A DNA stretch of 11,407 bases from Bacteroidia bacterium (GTDB taxonomy: Bacteria; Bacteroidota; Bacteroidia; AKYH767-A; OLB10), in contig JANWID010000374.1 of NCBI GenBank assembly GCA_025450095.1, positions 1 through 11,407 on the forward strand, in the 5' to 3' direction. How positions within the stretch are numbered: the stretch's first letter is position 1; each line of letters begins with the position of its first letter. The notes under the pieces were generated by a model. That model searched no databases. It worked only from the letters and a program-made list of their open reading frames with translations, and was not told the DNA's origin. The position numbers were made by a program, and so were the translations under genes. This document shows, one piece after another, positions 1 to 7,176 of this stretch.

Positions 1-129
1 AAATAAAAAAAAGAAGGGCTTTGAGAGGTATCCCGACATGTCGGGACTAATAAACAGTGTTGCGTTAACGAACAGTAGTGCTTCTAAACCCTTCTTTTTT
101 TTACTTCTTTAATCCCTTCTTCGTTATGC
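1..129 (+). repeat. Element A, copy 1 (left end outside window): large imperfect palindrome, attC-like
   Basis: This is the right-hand part of a roughly 150-bp palindromic element. Bases 1-18 can pair with 89-106, and the element ends with the GTTATGC box at 123-129. The matching left box would lie about 20 bases before the window. It aligns without gaps to the copy at 1158-1307 at a constant offset of 1178 bp. The ends are nearly identical and the centre differs. The centre holds a perfect 16-bp palindrome at 31-46. The layout resembles an integron attC site, which is inference. A MITE or REP-like repeat is the alternative. Confidence 0.6.
31..46. repeat. Perfect 16-bp palindrome inside element A
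   Basis: TCCCGACATGTCGGGA is its own reverse complement. It occupies the central, variable part of element A. The aligned segment of the second copy (1209-1224) has the same length but is not palindromic. It could form a small extra hairpin on the tip of the folded element. Confidence 0.7.
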
Positions 130-178
130 GTCATGCTTTGGCGGCATCGCAACTTGAAACATTCTGCAAGAAATTAAC

Positions 179-667
179 ATGAATACTTTAGAGCATCGTT
201 GGCAAATAAGGCAAAGAGAGATTGTCAAAACTCATGTTCGGAAGCACGCGAGAAAATATGTTGACTTCATTGTTTCAGGACAACCACTTTCAGACATTTT
301 TCAAACGAATCACGAAATGATTTCAATGCTTGGTTGGATTACAGATGTTGGATATGAAGGTAGGATTATAAAAGAGTTTTTGAAAGAAGAACCAGCGGAA
401 CTTGAAACAGGCAGAACAATAATTTACGGCTGCTCTGAATGTGGTGATATTGGTTGCGGAGCAATTACAGCAGAAATACTTGACCTTGGTGATAAAATAG
501 TTTGGCGTGACTTCGGATACGAAAACAACTATGCGGGATTTAGCCTTGAAGAATACAAACACATCGGACAATTTGAATTTGACAAAGCGGAATATAAAAA
601 CGAGTTTGATAAGATTGCGAAAGAGCTTGCAAATACTCCAAGACATAAAGATGAGATGCAGCAATGA
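179..667 (+). CDS. Hypothetical cytoplasmic protein with a CSECGDIGCGA cysteine motif
   Basis: A 162-residue protein without signal peptide or membrane segment. The N-terminus (1-30) is basic. The middle holds a cysteine cluster, GCSECGDIGCGA at residues 84-95 (C85, C88, C93), followed by IVWRDFGYE (107-115) and an acidic, aromatic tail. The combination 'CGD-x-GCGA ... VxWxDF' recalls a widespread family of uncharacterised bacterial proteins, recognised from memory only. The cysteines could bind a metal, but nothing shows this. The ATG lies 49 bp after the GTTATGC box of element A copy 1 and has no clear Shine-Dalgarno sequence, as is normal for Bacteroidota. No promoter is visible, which would fit a gene-cassette passenger. 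The product is real by length and composition, but its function is unknown. Confidence 0.8.
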   Translation: MNTLEHRWQIRQREIVKTHVRKHARKYVDFIVSGQPLSDIFQTNHEMISMLGWITDVGYEGRIIKEFLKEEPAELETGRTIIYGCSECGDIGCGAITAEILDLGDKIVWRDFGYENNYAGFSLEEYKHIGQFEFDKAEYKNEFDKIAKELANTPRHKDEMQQ

Positions 668-711
668 ATAAACTGACTGCAAACTTTGAACGATACATCT
701 TCGTGGCGAGA

Positions 712-729
712 GTAGAACGAACGCATAAC
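712..729 (+). repeat. Solo left end of element A
   Basis: GTAGAACGAACGCATAAC differs at one base from 1147-1164, the left boundary of element A copy 2. Here nothing of the rest of the element follows. The next gene starts 14 bp later at 744. It is best read as the remnant of an element that once separated the two small genes and was then deleted. The preceding gene stops 44 bp upstream, about the spacing expected before such an element. Confidence 0.5.
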
Positions 730-743
730 AACAAATGAATTAA

Positions 744-1133
744 ATGTTTTTTAAATTTGGTTTCTTACTTCTTATAGTGTTTACATCTTGTTCTGTCAAC
801 AGGGTTACAATTCATAAAGCGAAAAGAGAATATGATTTCATCAAAGAAACTGCTGAAATTATTCTAAAGAATAGTTATGCAACTCGTTTTGAAACTCAAA
901 AACTTAGTGACCTTGAATTGAAAGGTCGCTTGGAAAAAATTCCGTGTGGCTGGGTTGACATATCGTTTAAAGACAGCACAGTTACTTTTTGCAGATGGGG
1001 GAACCCGATAGCTGTTGTCGAATTATTGTATGATTGCTCTAAAAAAGAACAAACAAATTCATATGAAAAGAATGGATGGATGCAGGTGAAAAATAAATTA
1101 TATTATCGGAAACGAACATGGCAAATAAGTTGA
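744..1133 (+). CDS. Small hypothetical lipoprotein
   Basis: A 129-residue protein whose first 16 residues form a short lipoprotein signal: MFFK, a hydrophobic run FGFLLLIVF, then T-S-C with the lipidated cysteine at 16. The mature part is basic and mixed, with a helix-like start (KREYDFIKETAEIILKNS) and a beta-rich end (WVDISFKDSTVTFC, KLYYRKRTW). I recognise no domain. It is probably anchored in the outer or inner membrane facing the periplasm. An ATG at 735 gives only two codons, so 744 is the start. It is followed after 24 bp by the left box of element A copy 2. This order (gene, then element, same direction) is that of an integron cassette. No promoter is seen. Confidence 0.8.
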   Translation: MFFKFGFLLLIVFTSCSVNRVTIHKAKREYDFIKETAEIILKNSYATRFETQKLSDLELKGRLEKIPCGWVDISFKDSTVTFCRWGNPIAVVELLYDCSKKEQTNSYEKNGWMQVKNKLYYRKRTWQIS

Positions 1134-1157
1134 ACCATGAAACAACGTAGCACGAAC

Positions 1158-1307
1158 GCATAACATTCAGATTAAAAGAAATAAAAAAAAGAAGGGCTTT
1201 GAGAGGTAAACAAAGAGTTGAGGTTCTAATGAACAGTGTAGATAAACGAACAGTAGTGCTTCTAACCCCTTCTTTTTTTTACTTCTTTAATCCCTTCTTC
1301 GTTATGC
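1158..1307 (+). repeat. Element A, copy 2 (complete): 150-bp attC-like palindrome
   Basis: The outer box GCATAAC (1158-1164) is the exact inverse of GTTATGC (1301-1307). Next comes an unpaired spacer of 5 nt on the left (ATTCA) and 8 nt on the right. A long stem follows: from GATTAAA on the left through GAAGGG near 1196, pairing with 1267-1292. The left arm has one extra A (TTAAAAG against TTAAAG). There is one A-C mismatch further in, and a variable centre of about 70 nt. In integron attC sites the R boxes, unpaired central spacer, L boxes with an extrahelical base and variable tip occur in this order. The box here ends in the required AAC/GTT but does not match RYYYAAC fully. Attribution to attC is inference; the palindrome itself is plain. 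Confidence 0.65.
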
Positions 1308-1373
1308 GCAAGCCGTTTGGCGGTCTGCAAGCAATGAACATATGAAGGAACTCGAAACTTTTATCCGACACAC

Positions 1374-1438
1374 AAAAATTAGAGTATTGCATTTCGCACA
1401 ACCCTTGCGAAACCAAAAAATGCAATACACAAATTTTT
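1374..1438. repeat. Element B, copy 1: 65-bp hairpin repeat
   Basis: AAAAATT (1374-1380) pairs with AATTTTT (1432-1438) and GTATTGCATTT (1384-1394) with AAATGCAATAC (1418-1428), separated by an AGA/ACA internal loop. Inside, TTTCGCA (1392-1398) can pair with TGCGAAA (1406-1412) as an alternative inner hairpin. Both arms and the C/T-rich tail to 1449 recur almost unchanged at 10196-10273. Only the 12 nt of the loop at about 1402-1413 differ. The T run after the stem would also allow a role as terminator. Confidence 0.75.
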
Positions 1439-1518
1439 CCCTTCCCGCTTCTTCGCAACATATTTGTTACTATATTTCAAACCTTAATTTATATCTTCAA
1501 CACTAAACCTTTATTATC

Positions 1519-3219
1519 ATGAAAAATTATCTCATCAGACAAACACTCGTTTGGGTGGTCTTGTTTAATTGCACAAGTAATATTTATGCACAAACCCTCA
1601 CATTGCAACTTACACCAAGTAATTACAATGGATTTGCAATTAGCTGCTTCGGTGGTCGTGATGGTTCAATTGATTTAACTGTCACCGGAGGAACTGCTCC
1701 TTATACTTATGAATGGAGCAATGATCAACAAACAGAGGACATAAGTAACTTACCTGCTCAATACTACCGTGTCCATGTTGTTGATGCAAATGGAATTGAA
1801 GCAGATGGAGAAATAACATTAACCGAACCTGAACAACTAAGAATTGAAGTTTCTCTATACGAATATCCTAATTTATACAACATAAGTTTGTTTGGTGCTT
1901 GTAATGGCATTGCTACACTTACTTTATCAGGAGGGGTTACACCTTTCAATTTTCTTTGGAACGATGGAAGCACAAATCAAAATCGTTCAAATCTCTGTGC
2001 AAGAAATTATGGAGTTGTTGTAACCGATGCTAACGGTTGTGAAATTTCATCCGAGAGAATTTATCTGACGCAACCACCTGAAAACAATTGGAAGCAAACA
2101 GGAAATGCAAATACAAATTCTTCGACAGATTTTATAGGCACTACCGATGCGCTGGATTTGGTTTTGAAAACAAACAGTATTGAACGAATGAGACTTAAAT
2201 CAAACGGTGAATTAAATATTTCTTCTTTATCCGGTTCAGGTAACAGAATGATTGTTGCTGATGCTGATGGAAAGCTAATCGCTTATCCTTGTTTTCCGTG
2301 GAGCACATGTGGAAACAATTTACTCGGTAATGATTTTTTTGGCTCATTAAACAATGTTGATGTAGTAGTTAAATCGAATTCACAGGAAGTTGTCAGATTT
2401 AAAACTTCAGGAGACATCGTAATAAATAAGTTTTCTCAAAGCGCAGATGGTTTATTATACAACACAGCAGGATGGATTGATAAAATTGATTTCACAAATC
2501 CCAATGATGTTTTAAGAGGTGACGGAACTTTCGGTGCATTGCCGGGTGGTGCAGGTTACTGGGCTTTGTCAGGTAGCAATCATTTATACAATACCAATTC
2601 ATCGGGCAGAATCGGTATAGGTACAATTACGCCATCAGAAAAATTACAAGTAACCGATGGAAGTATTTATTTACAAGGAGAAAATCAAGGTTTGATTGTA
2701 GATGCTCAATCCGATAAAAGAGTTGGTTTAATTAAATATTCAGGCAGAGAAGCCGGAATTTGGAGAACATCTTCTCAGGATTTTGAAATAGGCAGAGTAA
2801 ATGTCAGTGCATTGCCCGGAACTCCAAGTTCATTCACAACTGATTTATACATTGACGGAAACGGAAAAGTTGGTATTGGAACCACTCCACCGGCATCCGG
2901 CAATTATTTTCTTTTTGTTACAGGTGGAATAGCAACCAGAGATGTGAAGGTGCAAGCTACAGGTTGGCCAGATTATATTTTCGACACTTCATACCAACCC
3001 ATTAGTATATATGAATTGGAACAATTTATAAAACAAAACAAACACTTACCCGGTATTCCTTCTGCAAAGGAAGTTGAAGAAAATGATGGTTATGAATTGG
3101 GCAGCATGGTTCAAAAACTTTTAGAAAAAACAGAAGAACAATCCCTTTATATTATTGAGCAGCAGAAACAGATTGATGAGTTAAAACTTCAAGTGAAAAA
3201 ATTAGAAAGGAGGAAATAA
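1519..3219 (+). CDS. Secreted SprB-repeat / tail-fibre-like surface protein with C-terminal coiled coil
   Basis: A 566-residue protein with a signal peptide ending near IYAQ (residue 25). Two SprB-type repeats follow at about 40-105 (GGTAPYTYEWSN ... VDANG) and 118-185 (GGVTPFNFLWNDG ... VTDANGC), the unit found in Bacteroidota adhesins such as the gliding protein SprB. Residues 190-480 are glycine/asparagine-rich beta repeats of phage tail-fibre style (DFIGTTDALDLVLKTNS, RIGIGTITPSEKLQV, KVGIGTTPP). The C-terminus (484-566) is the PDYIFDTSYQPISIYELE-KHLPGIPSAKEVE region common in Bacteroidota fibre-like proteins, ending in a coiled coil. It may help trimerisation or act like a tail-fibre chaperone region. 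I see no T9SS sorting tail, so its surface export is unclear. It is the first gene of a four-gene operon, and its stop lies 1 bp before the next ATG. The likely role is adhesion. Confidence 0.85.
   Translation: MKNYLIRQTLVWVVLFNCTSNIYAQTLTLQLTPSNYNGFAISCFGGRDGSIDLTVTGGTAPYTYEWSNDQQTEDISNLPAQYYRVHVVDANGIEADGEITLTEPEQLRIEVSLYEYPNLYNISLFGACNGIATLTLSGGVTPFNFLWNDGSTNQNRSNLCARNYGVVVTDANGCEISSERIYLTQPPENNWKQTGNANTNSSTDFIGTTDALDLVLKTNSIERMRLKSNGELNISSLSGSGNRMIVADADGKLIAYPCFPWSTCGNNLLGNDFFGSLNNVDVVVKSNSQEVVRFKTSGDIVINKFSQSADGLLYNTAGWIDKIDFTNPNDVLRGDGTFGALPGGAGYWALSGSNHLYNTNSSGRIGIGTITPSEKLQVTDGSIYLQGENQGLIVDAQSDKRVGLIKYSGREAGIWRTSSQDFEIGRVNVSALPGTPSSFTTDLYIDGNGKVGIGTTPPASGNYFLFVTGGIATRDVKVQATGWPDYIFDTSYQPISIYELEQFIKQNKHLPGIPSAKEVEENDGYELGSMVQKLLEKTEEQSLYIIEQQKQIDELKLQVKKLERRK
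3206..3213 (+). promoter_or_regulatory. Strong Shine-Dalgarno sequence before the GH5 gene
   Basis: AAAGGAGG lies 7 nt before the ATG at 3221, inside the last codons of the upstream gene. Bacteroidota genes rarely use such a sequence, and the other starts in this window lack one. It confirms the chosen start and suggests efficient re-initiation across the 1-bp gap. Confidence 0.6.
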
Positions 3220-3220
3220 T

Positions 3221-5518
3221 ATGAAACTCTTATCAAAAATAATTTTCACATCCTTCCTTCTAACGGGCAGCATAAATTCATTTGGTCAATATGTAACTAT
3301 ACACGAAAAACAATTTTATAATGGAAGCGGACAACCATTTTATCCTACGATTGTAAATTGGGGTGCAGGTATTATTTATAACCCTACTACAATGACATAT
3401 CATTTATCTACTCATCACTCAAATGGCGCCAACAATGATTTTGAGTGCAGTGGAAATTTGCCTGACTGCGATTTACAAATTCTAAATGAATTCAATTATA
3501 TCCGGGCAATGGGCTTCAATGGTATCCGGGTTAACAGCTTAAATCCCATATATGATGATGTAACAGGAAAACTATGTTTTATAGCAACTGACCCCTATAC
3601 AACCCCTTCAAATTGGACAAATAGTAATATTCCGATGCAGGATCCTTCATTCACCGACCAAAATTCTCAAATATTTTTTGGTATGTATCAGAAAATTTTG
3701 ACTATAGCGTCACAAGTCACAGTCCAGCCATTTTATGTTATCATTCAAACCGGATTTTCTAATAAGGTCGGGAATATAATTTATAATTGGGGAACAGTAA
3801 TTCAGCCTCTGTACACTCAATTTCTCACAGAATTAGGTAACCAGTTGCAATCCTATCCTAACTTTATGGCTTACGATTTTTATAATGAGCCTTGCTTTGG
3901 TCTTTATGGTGAGCACTCTAAAGCGGAGGTGTGCGCTTTTTCTGAAGGCTGGTACGCGGCAGTAACCACGCATGATGCAAATCATCTCACCACAATAGGC
4001 AATTGCTGGGACGATGTCATGGAATTTGACCCGGCTGTTTTGAAAGTAGATTTTTTATCCCCGCATTTTTATCCTGCAGCACGGATTTTTCAGTATGAAT
4101 ATCCTGCCGGAACATTTAATGCAACACAATCAACAACCGCTGATTACGAAGCAAGGGTTGAGGGCACATTATATTGGCTCAATAACAACTTGCCAATGCC
4201 CTGGATTGTTGGTGAAAACGGATTTAGCGCCAGCAGCGGAAAATCCTATGCTGATGGTTTGGATGGCACTTTGTCAGAGCAGCAGGCTTATGCTGATTTT
4301 TCCCTTAACCGTGTCAGGGATTGTAACGGCAGTGGGTATAGCTGGTGGAACTACCAGGATAATTTTGACCATCTTGTGGGTGCACCGGGGTATGGAGGTG
4401 ACTTTTATGGATTGCTTGAAAAAGATATTTTAACTTGTCCTTATCTTCAACCTTGCTCTGCGATGAATAAACCTGTGGATAGCTTTTTTTCTGGTTATAC
4501 ATATCCAACACCAGTTCCTGCCAATTGTGACCCGCCTTTAAATTATATTGACCCTTTCAACCATGCAGCAAACAGCACCACTCAGCAATATACTGTTACC
4601 GGGCATGTGGAAGACCAGTACGGGAATGATATAGGAGGGGCAATAGTTATTGGTTGGACGTTTCAACATACATTGAATGGTGAAGATAGGTATGCACCTC
4701 AATATACATTTTCCGATGAGAATGGAAATTTTACTATAATTCCTTATGATTATACTCCCCCATTTATTGAAAATGGATATTTTACAGCTATTCGTATTTC
4801 AGCCATCAGCACACAGGTAGATTGTATAAACTGGGGCACACCGGGAGCATTATATCATCCCCAGAATTTACAAAATGATTTAACAATTGATAATAGTCTT
4901 TATCCTTACAATAGAAATTATTTCGGGTACGATGAAACGGTTAATAATGTAACTGTGCCATATAATGCTCCATCGCCTGTAAATTTTAAAGGATGGAATA
5001 CCCTTACAGTAAACACGATTGCTGGAAGCAATACCACTATAGAGGGTAACGGAACTACAGGTGCTACATCCGATTTCATAGCACGGAAAGAAATACATAT
5101 AAACTCCGAATTTCATGCACAGCACGGAAGCGAAGTGCATATTTACCCTTCCTTAACCGTTTTTCCTGAGTGCATTGATTATACAGGCTACCGCACGTCT
5201 TCACAAAACATAATTTCTTCAATTAACGAACCGTCAGGCAAAAAATGGATAGAGCTTGCCTTTAATCAGAGAAATGAAATAACGGAGGTTGAAGTAATTC
5301 CCAACCCGAATAATGGCTACTGCACCCTGAAAATAAAGGGAACAAATACCTTTAACGGTGAACTGTTTGTTACCGATGTAACAGGGCGCAATGTGCTTAA
5401 TAAAAACCTTCATTCAGCTATTGAGCAGTTAAATCTTTCAAAATTATCAAAAGGCATTTATTATCTTAAAATAAAAAACAGCAATCAACTCTTTAATAAA
5501 AAAATTATATTAAATTAG
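3221..5518 (+). CDS. Secreted GH5-type glycoside hydrolase with T9SS type A sorting domain
   Basis: A 765-residue protein with signal peptide 1-22 (cut before QYVTIH). Residues 24-415 resemble a GH5-clan (beta/alpha)8 hydrolase. They carry GIRVN with R103, the acid/base glutamate in FYNEP (E223), SPHFYP (H282, Y284), the nucleophile in VGENG (E332), and a substrate-stacking GYSWWNYQD (W375/W376). Both catalytic glutamates are present, so activity is expected. Members cut beta-1,4-linked glucans, mannans and related glycans; the substrate cannot be told. Residues 457-535 look like a carboxypeptidase-regulatory-like Ig fold (TVTGHVEDQYGNDIGGA). Residues 600-650 (FIARKEIHINSEFHAQHGSEV) match a small beta module common in T9SS cargo. 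Residues 690-765 are a type A sorting domain (VIPNPNNGY ... GIYYLKI ... KKIILN), predicted to direct export and surface anchoring. It is the second gene of the operon. Confidence 0.88.
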   Translation: MKLLSKIIFTSFLLTGSINSFGQYVTIHEKQFYNGSGQPFYPTIVNWGAGIIYNPTTMTYHLSTHHSNGANNDFECSGNLPDCDLQILNEFNYIRAMGFNGIRVNSLNPIYDDVTGKLCFIATDPYTTPSNWTNSNIPMQDPSFTDQNSQIFFGMYQKILTIASQVTVQPFYVIIQTGFSNKVGNIIYNWGTVIQPLYTQFLTELGNQLQSYPNFMAYDFYNEPCFGLYGEHSKAEVCAFSEGWYAAVTTHDANHLTTIGNCWDDVMEFDPAVLKVDFLSPHFYPAARIFQYEYPAGTFNATQSTTADYEARVEGTLYWLNNNLPMPWIVGENGFSASSGKSYADGLDGTLSEQQAYADFSLNRVRDCNGSGYSWWNYQDNFDHLVGAPGYGGDFYGLLEKDILTCPYLQPCSAMNKPVDSFFSGYTYPTPVPANCDPPLNYIDPFNHAANSTTQQYTVTGHVEDQYGNDIGGAIVIGWTFQHTLNGEDRYAPQYTFSDENGNFTIIPYDYTPPFIENGYFTAIRISAISTQVDCINWGTPGALYHPQNLQNDLTIDNSLYPYNRNYFGYDETVNNVTVPYNAPSPVNFKGWNTLTVNTIAGSNTTIEGNGTTGATSDFIARKEIHINSEFHAQHGSEVHIYPSLTVFPECIDYTGYRTSSQNIISSINEPSGKKWIELAFNQRNEITEVEVIPNPNNGYCTLKIKGTNTFNGELFVTDVTGRNVLNKNLHSAIEQLNLSKLSKGIYYLKIKNSNQLFNKKIILN

Positions 5519-5525
5519 CATCACC

Positions 5526-7175
5526 ATGAAAAAATATATTTTCATAATAATTACTGCTTTATTCATTAATGAAGCCCAATCTCAAAGCTGGCAATGGGCG
5601 ATAAGCTGCGGCAAGAGCAATGGGGATGACATTGGAAGAATTGCGATTGACAACAATTCCAATCTGTATCTTGCAGGGACTTTCTATTCATCATTCGGTA
5701 TATTCGGCACAGATACATTTATAACAAATGGAATAAGCGATATTGTTTTTGCAAAACTCAACAGCAGTGGTACTTTTCAATGGGTTCACCAGATTGGTGG
5801 AAATAATAGCCCAAGTGACCTCGAAGCAGCCGCAGGAGTTAATTATAATGCTGCTGCAAACTGTGTTTTTGTTGCAGGAATGTTTTATGACAGTATTTCA
5901 TTAGGCGGCACAACATTACATTCTGGAGGTGCAAACGATATTTTTTTCGCAAAATATGATGCTAATGGCAATTGCGCCTGGGCAAAAAAGGCTGGAAGCA
6001 ATAGCTTTGATTTGACAGTTAACATAACATCGGATGATAATGGAAATTTATATGTAATAGGAAATGTTAATGACACAGCTTATTTTGACACTTATGCTGT
6101 TCCCAAAGGTTATTTTTTAGTGAAATATAATAATAGTGGCAATTGTCAATGGGCAAAAAAAATAATCTCAGATGCAAGTATAAACGGCATTAGTTGTTAT
6201 AATAATGAAATAGTTGTTGCTGGCAATACGGTTAATGACACTATTATTATTGATAGCGATACTTTGTTCTCAACAAACAATTTTGGTGCAGATTTGGTTA
6301 TAGCAGCGTTCGATTTGAATGGAAGTTTAATTTGGGCAAAGTTGGACGCCAGTGGGACAGTTTCATATGCAGCGGAGGCAGAATATGATAATTCGGGAAA
6401 TATTTATATCACTGGTGTAGTAGCAGGATTCGATACAGTAAAATTTGGTAATGTTATCTTTCCACCAAGTGGTACTCAAATATTCTTAGTCAAGTATGAT
6501 AATAATGGCACCGTGACGTGGGCAAGAGAAAGTGCAAGCTCCTATGATTGTAGGATATTTGATTTATCTGTGAGCAATGGTGACGGAAGCTGTTATTTAA
6601 CCGGGAGGTTTCAGGATACAATAACATTTGGCAATTATACAGTCAACGGTGCCTCATTTGGCGAGGAGCACATGTTCATATCCCGCTACGATGCTAATGG
6701 AGATTGTTTAGGTATCCGACATACACAGGTTGATATAGATGGACCAAATCCGGGCAGAGGTTATTCTGTTGTTCAGGATGCTAATAATATCTGTTATGTG
6801 GCTGGGCAGTTTAGCAATACTGCTAATTTTGATACTTATTCTTTGACGAGCGTATGGCAAAAAGATATTTTCATCGCCAAAATAGATGCCATAACTGGTA
6901 TTGGAGGAAAAGAAATAAATCCAAACAACCACCTGCTTATTTATGCTAATCCTAATAAGGGAACATTCAATATTAAAGTTCCAGATGAGGTAAAAACTTT
7001 TAAAAAGGCATGGCTGCTTATTTTTGATAATACAGGCAGAGAAACTGCCCGTTTTTCATTAGATAACGAAAGCGATTATCCGTACTTGGATGTTACCAAT
7101 GCTGCCAAAGGAATGTACACTGTTAAGTTAGTTCAAGGAGATAAAAATTATTCAGGGAAATTGATTGTTGAATAA
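5526..7175 (+). CDS. Secreted seven-bladed SBBP beta-propeller with T9SS type A sorting domain
   Basis: A 549-residue protein with signal peptide to about residue 20 (NEAQSQ). Seven blades of about 50-60 residues follow, each with a strand like NLYLAGTF, a loop, then IFLVKYDNNGTVTWAR. Blade cores start near NLYLAG, CVFVAG, NLYVIG, EIVVAG, NIYITG, SCYLTG and ICYVAG. The last blade lacks its final 'WA' strand, and the mature N-terminus supplies one (WQWAISCG). This suggests a closed ring with N-terminal velcro closure. Residues 465-549 are the sorting domain (LIYANPNKGTFNIKV ... AAKGMYTVKLVQGDKNYSG). No catalytic motif is seen, so binding or adhesion is likely. It starts 7 bp after the GH5 gene. 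The last 46 codons are close kin to those of the next gene. Confidence 0.85.
   Translation: MKKYIFIIITALFINEAQSQSWQWAISCGKSNGDDIGRIAIDNNSNLYLAGTFYSSFGIFGTDTFITNGISDIVFAKLNSSGTFQWVHQIGGNNSPSDLEAAAGVNYNAAANCVFVAGMFYDSISLGGTTLHSGGANDIFFAKYDANGNCAWAKKAGSNSFDLTVNITSDDNGNLYVIGNVNDTAYFDTYAVPKGYFLVKYNNSGNCQWAKKIISDASINGISCYNNEIVVAGNTVNDTIIIDSDTLFSTNNFGADLVIAAFDLNGSLIWAKLDASGTVSYAAEAEYDNSGNIYITGVVAGFDTVKFGNVIFPPSGTQIFLVKYDNNGTVTWARESASSYDCRIFDLSVSNGDGSCYLTGRFQDTITFGNYTVNGASFGEEHMFISRYDANGDCLGIRHTQVDIDGPNPGRGYSVVQDANNICYVAGQFSNTANFDTYSLTSVWQKDIFIAKIDAITGIGGKEINPNNHLLIYANPNKGTFNIKVPDEVKTFKKAWLLIFDNTGRETARFSLDNESDYPYLDVTNAAKGMYTVKLVQGDKNYSGKLIVE
7035..7175 (+). repeat. Sorting-domain repeat, copy 1 (partner 8311-8451)
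   Basis: The last 46 codons and stop align without gaps to 8311-8451 in the next gene. Forty of 46 residues are identical, and a 29-bp stretch (7053-7081 and 8329-8357) is identical at the DNA level. The upstream halves of the two sorting domains are much less alike. This points to duplication or gene conversion of the terminal module. Confidence 0.85.
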
Positions 7176-7176
7176 A

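Larger units (their letters stand above)
1134..1518. other. Intergenic region holding elements A and B
   Basis: This 385-bp stretch carries no convincing gene. It holds element A copy 2 (1158-1307), a 66-bp spacer, element B copy 1 (1374-1438), a C/T-rich run shared with the other B copy, and the leader of the following operon. A weak TATATTTC at 1471-1478 resembles the Bacteroidota -7 box, but no matching -33 TTG is found at the right distance, so no promoter is called. A 60-codon open frame on the minus strand (1279-1461) covers both repeats and is regarded as spurious. Confidence 0.6.

Noticed and set aside
1279..1461. Minus-strand 60-codon ORF
   Set aside because: It is made of element A and element B sequence and has no protein-like features.
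1471..1478. TATATTTC as a Bacteroidota -7 promoter box for the operon
   Set aside because: The last base mismatches TAnnTTTG, and there is no TTG at the -33 distance.
4095..4433. 112-codon plus-strand ORF inside the GH5 gene
   Set aside because: It is a shadow frame of the hydrolase, which has clear catalytic motifs in the main frame.
7165..7176. TTG start at 7165 for the YCF48-type gene
   Set aside because: It overlaps the previous stop and adds four residues ahead of a good signal peptide. The ATG at 7177 is better.
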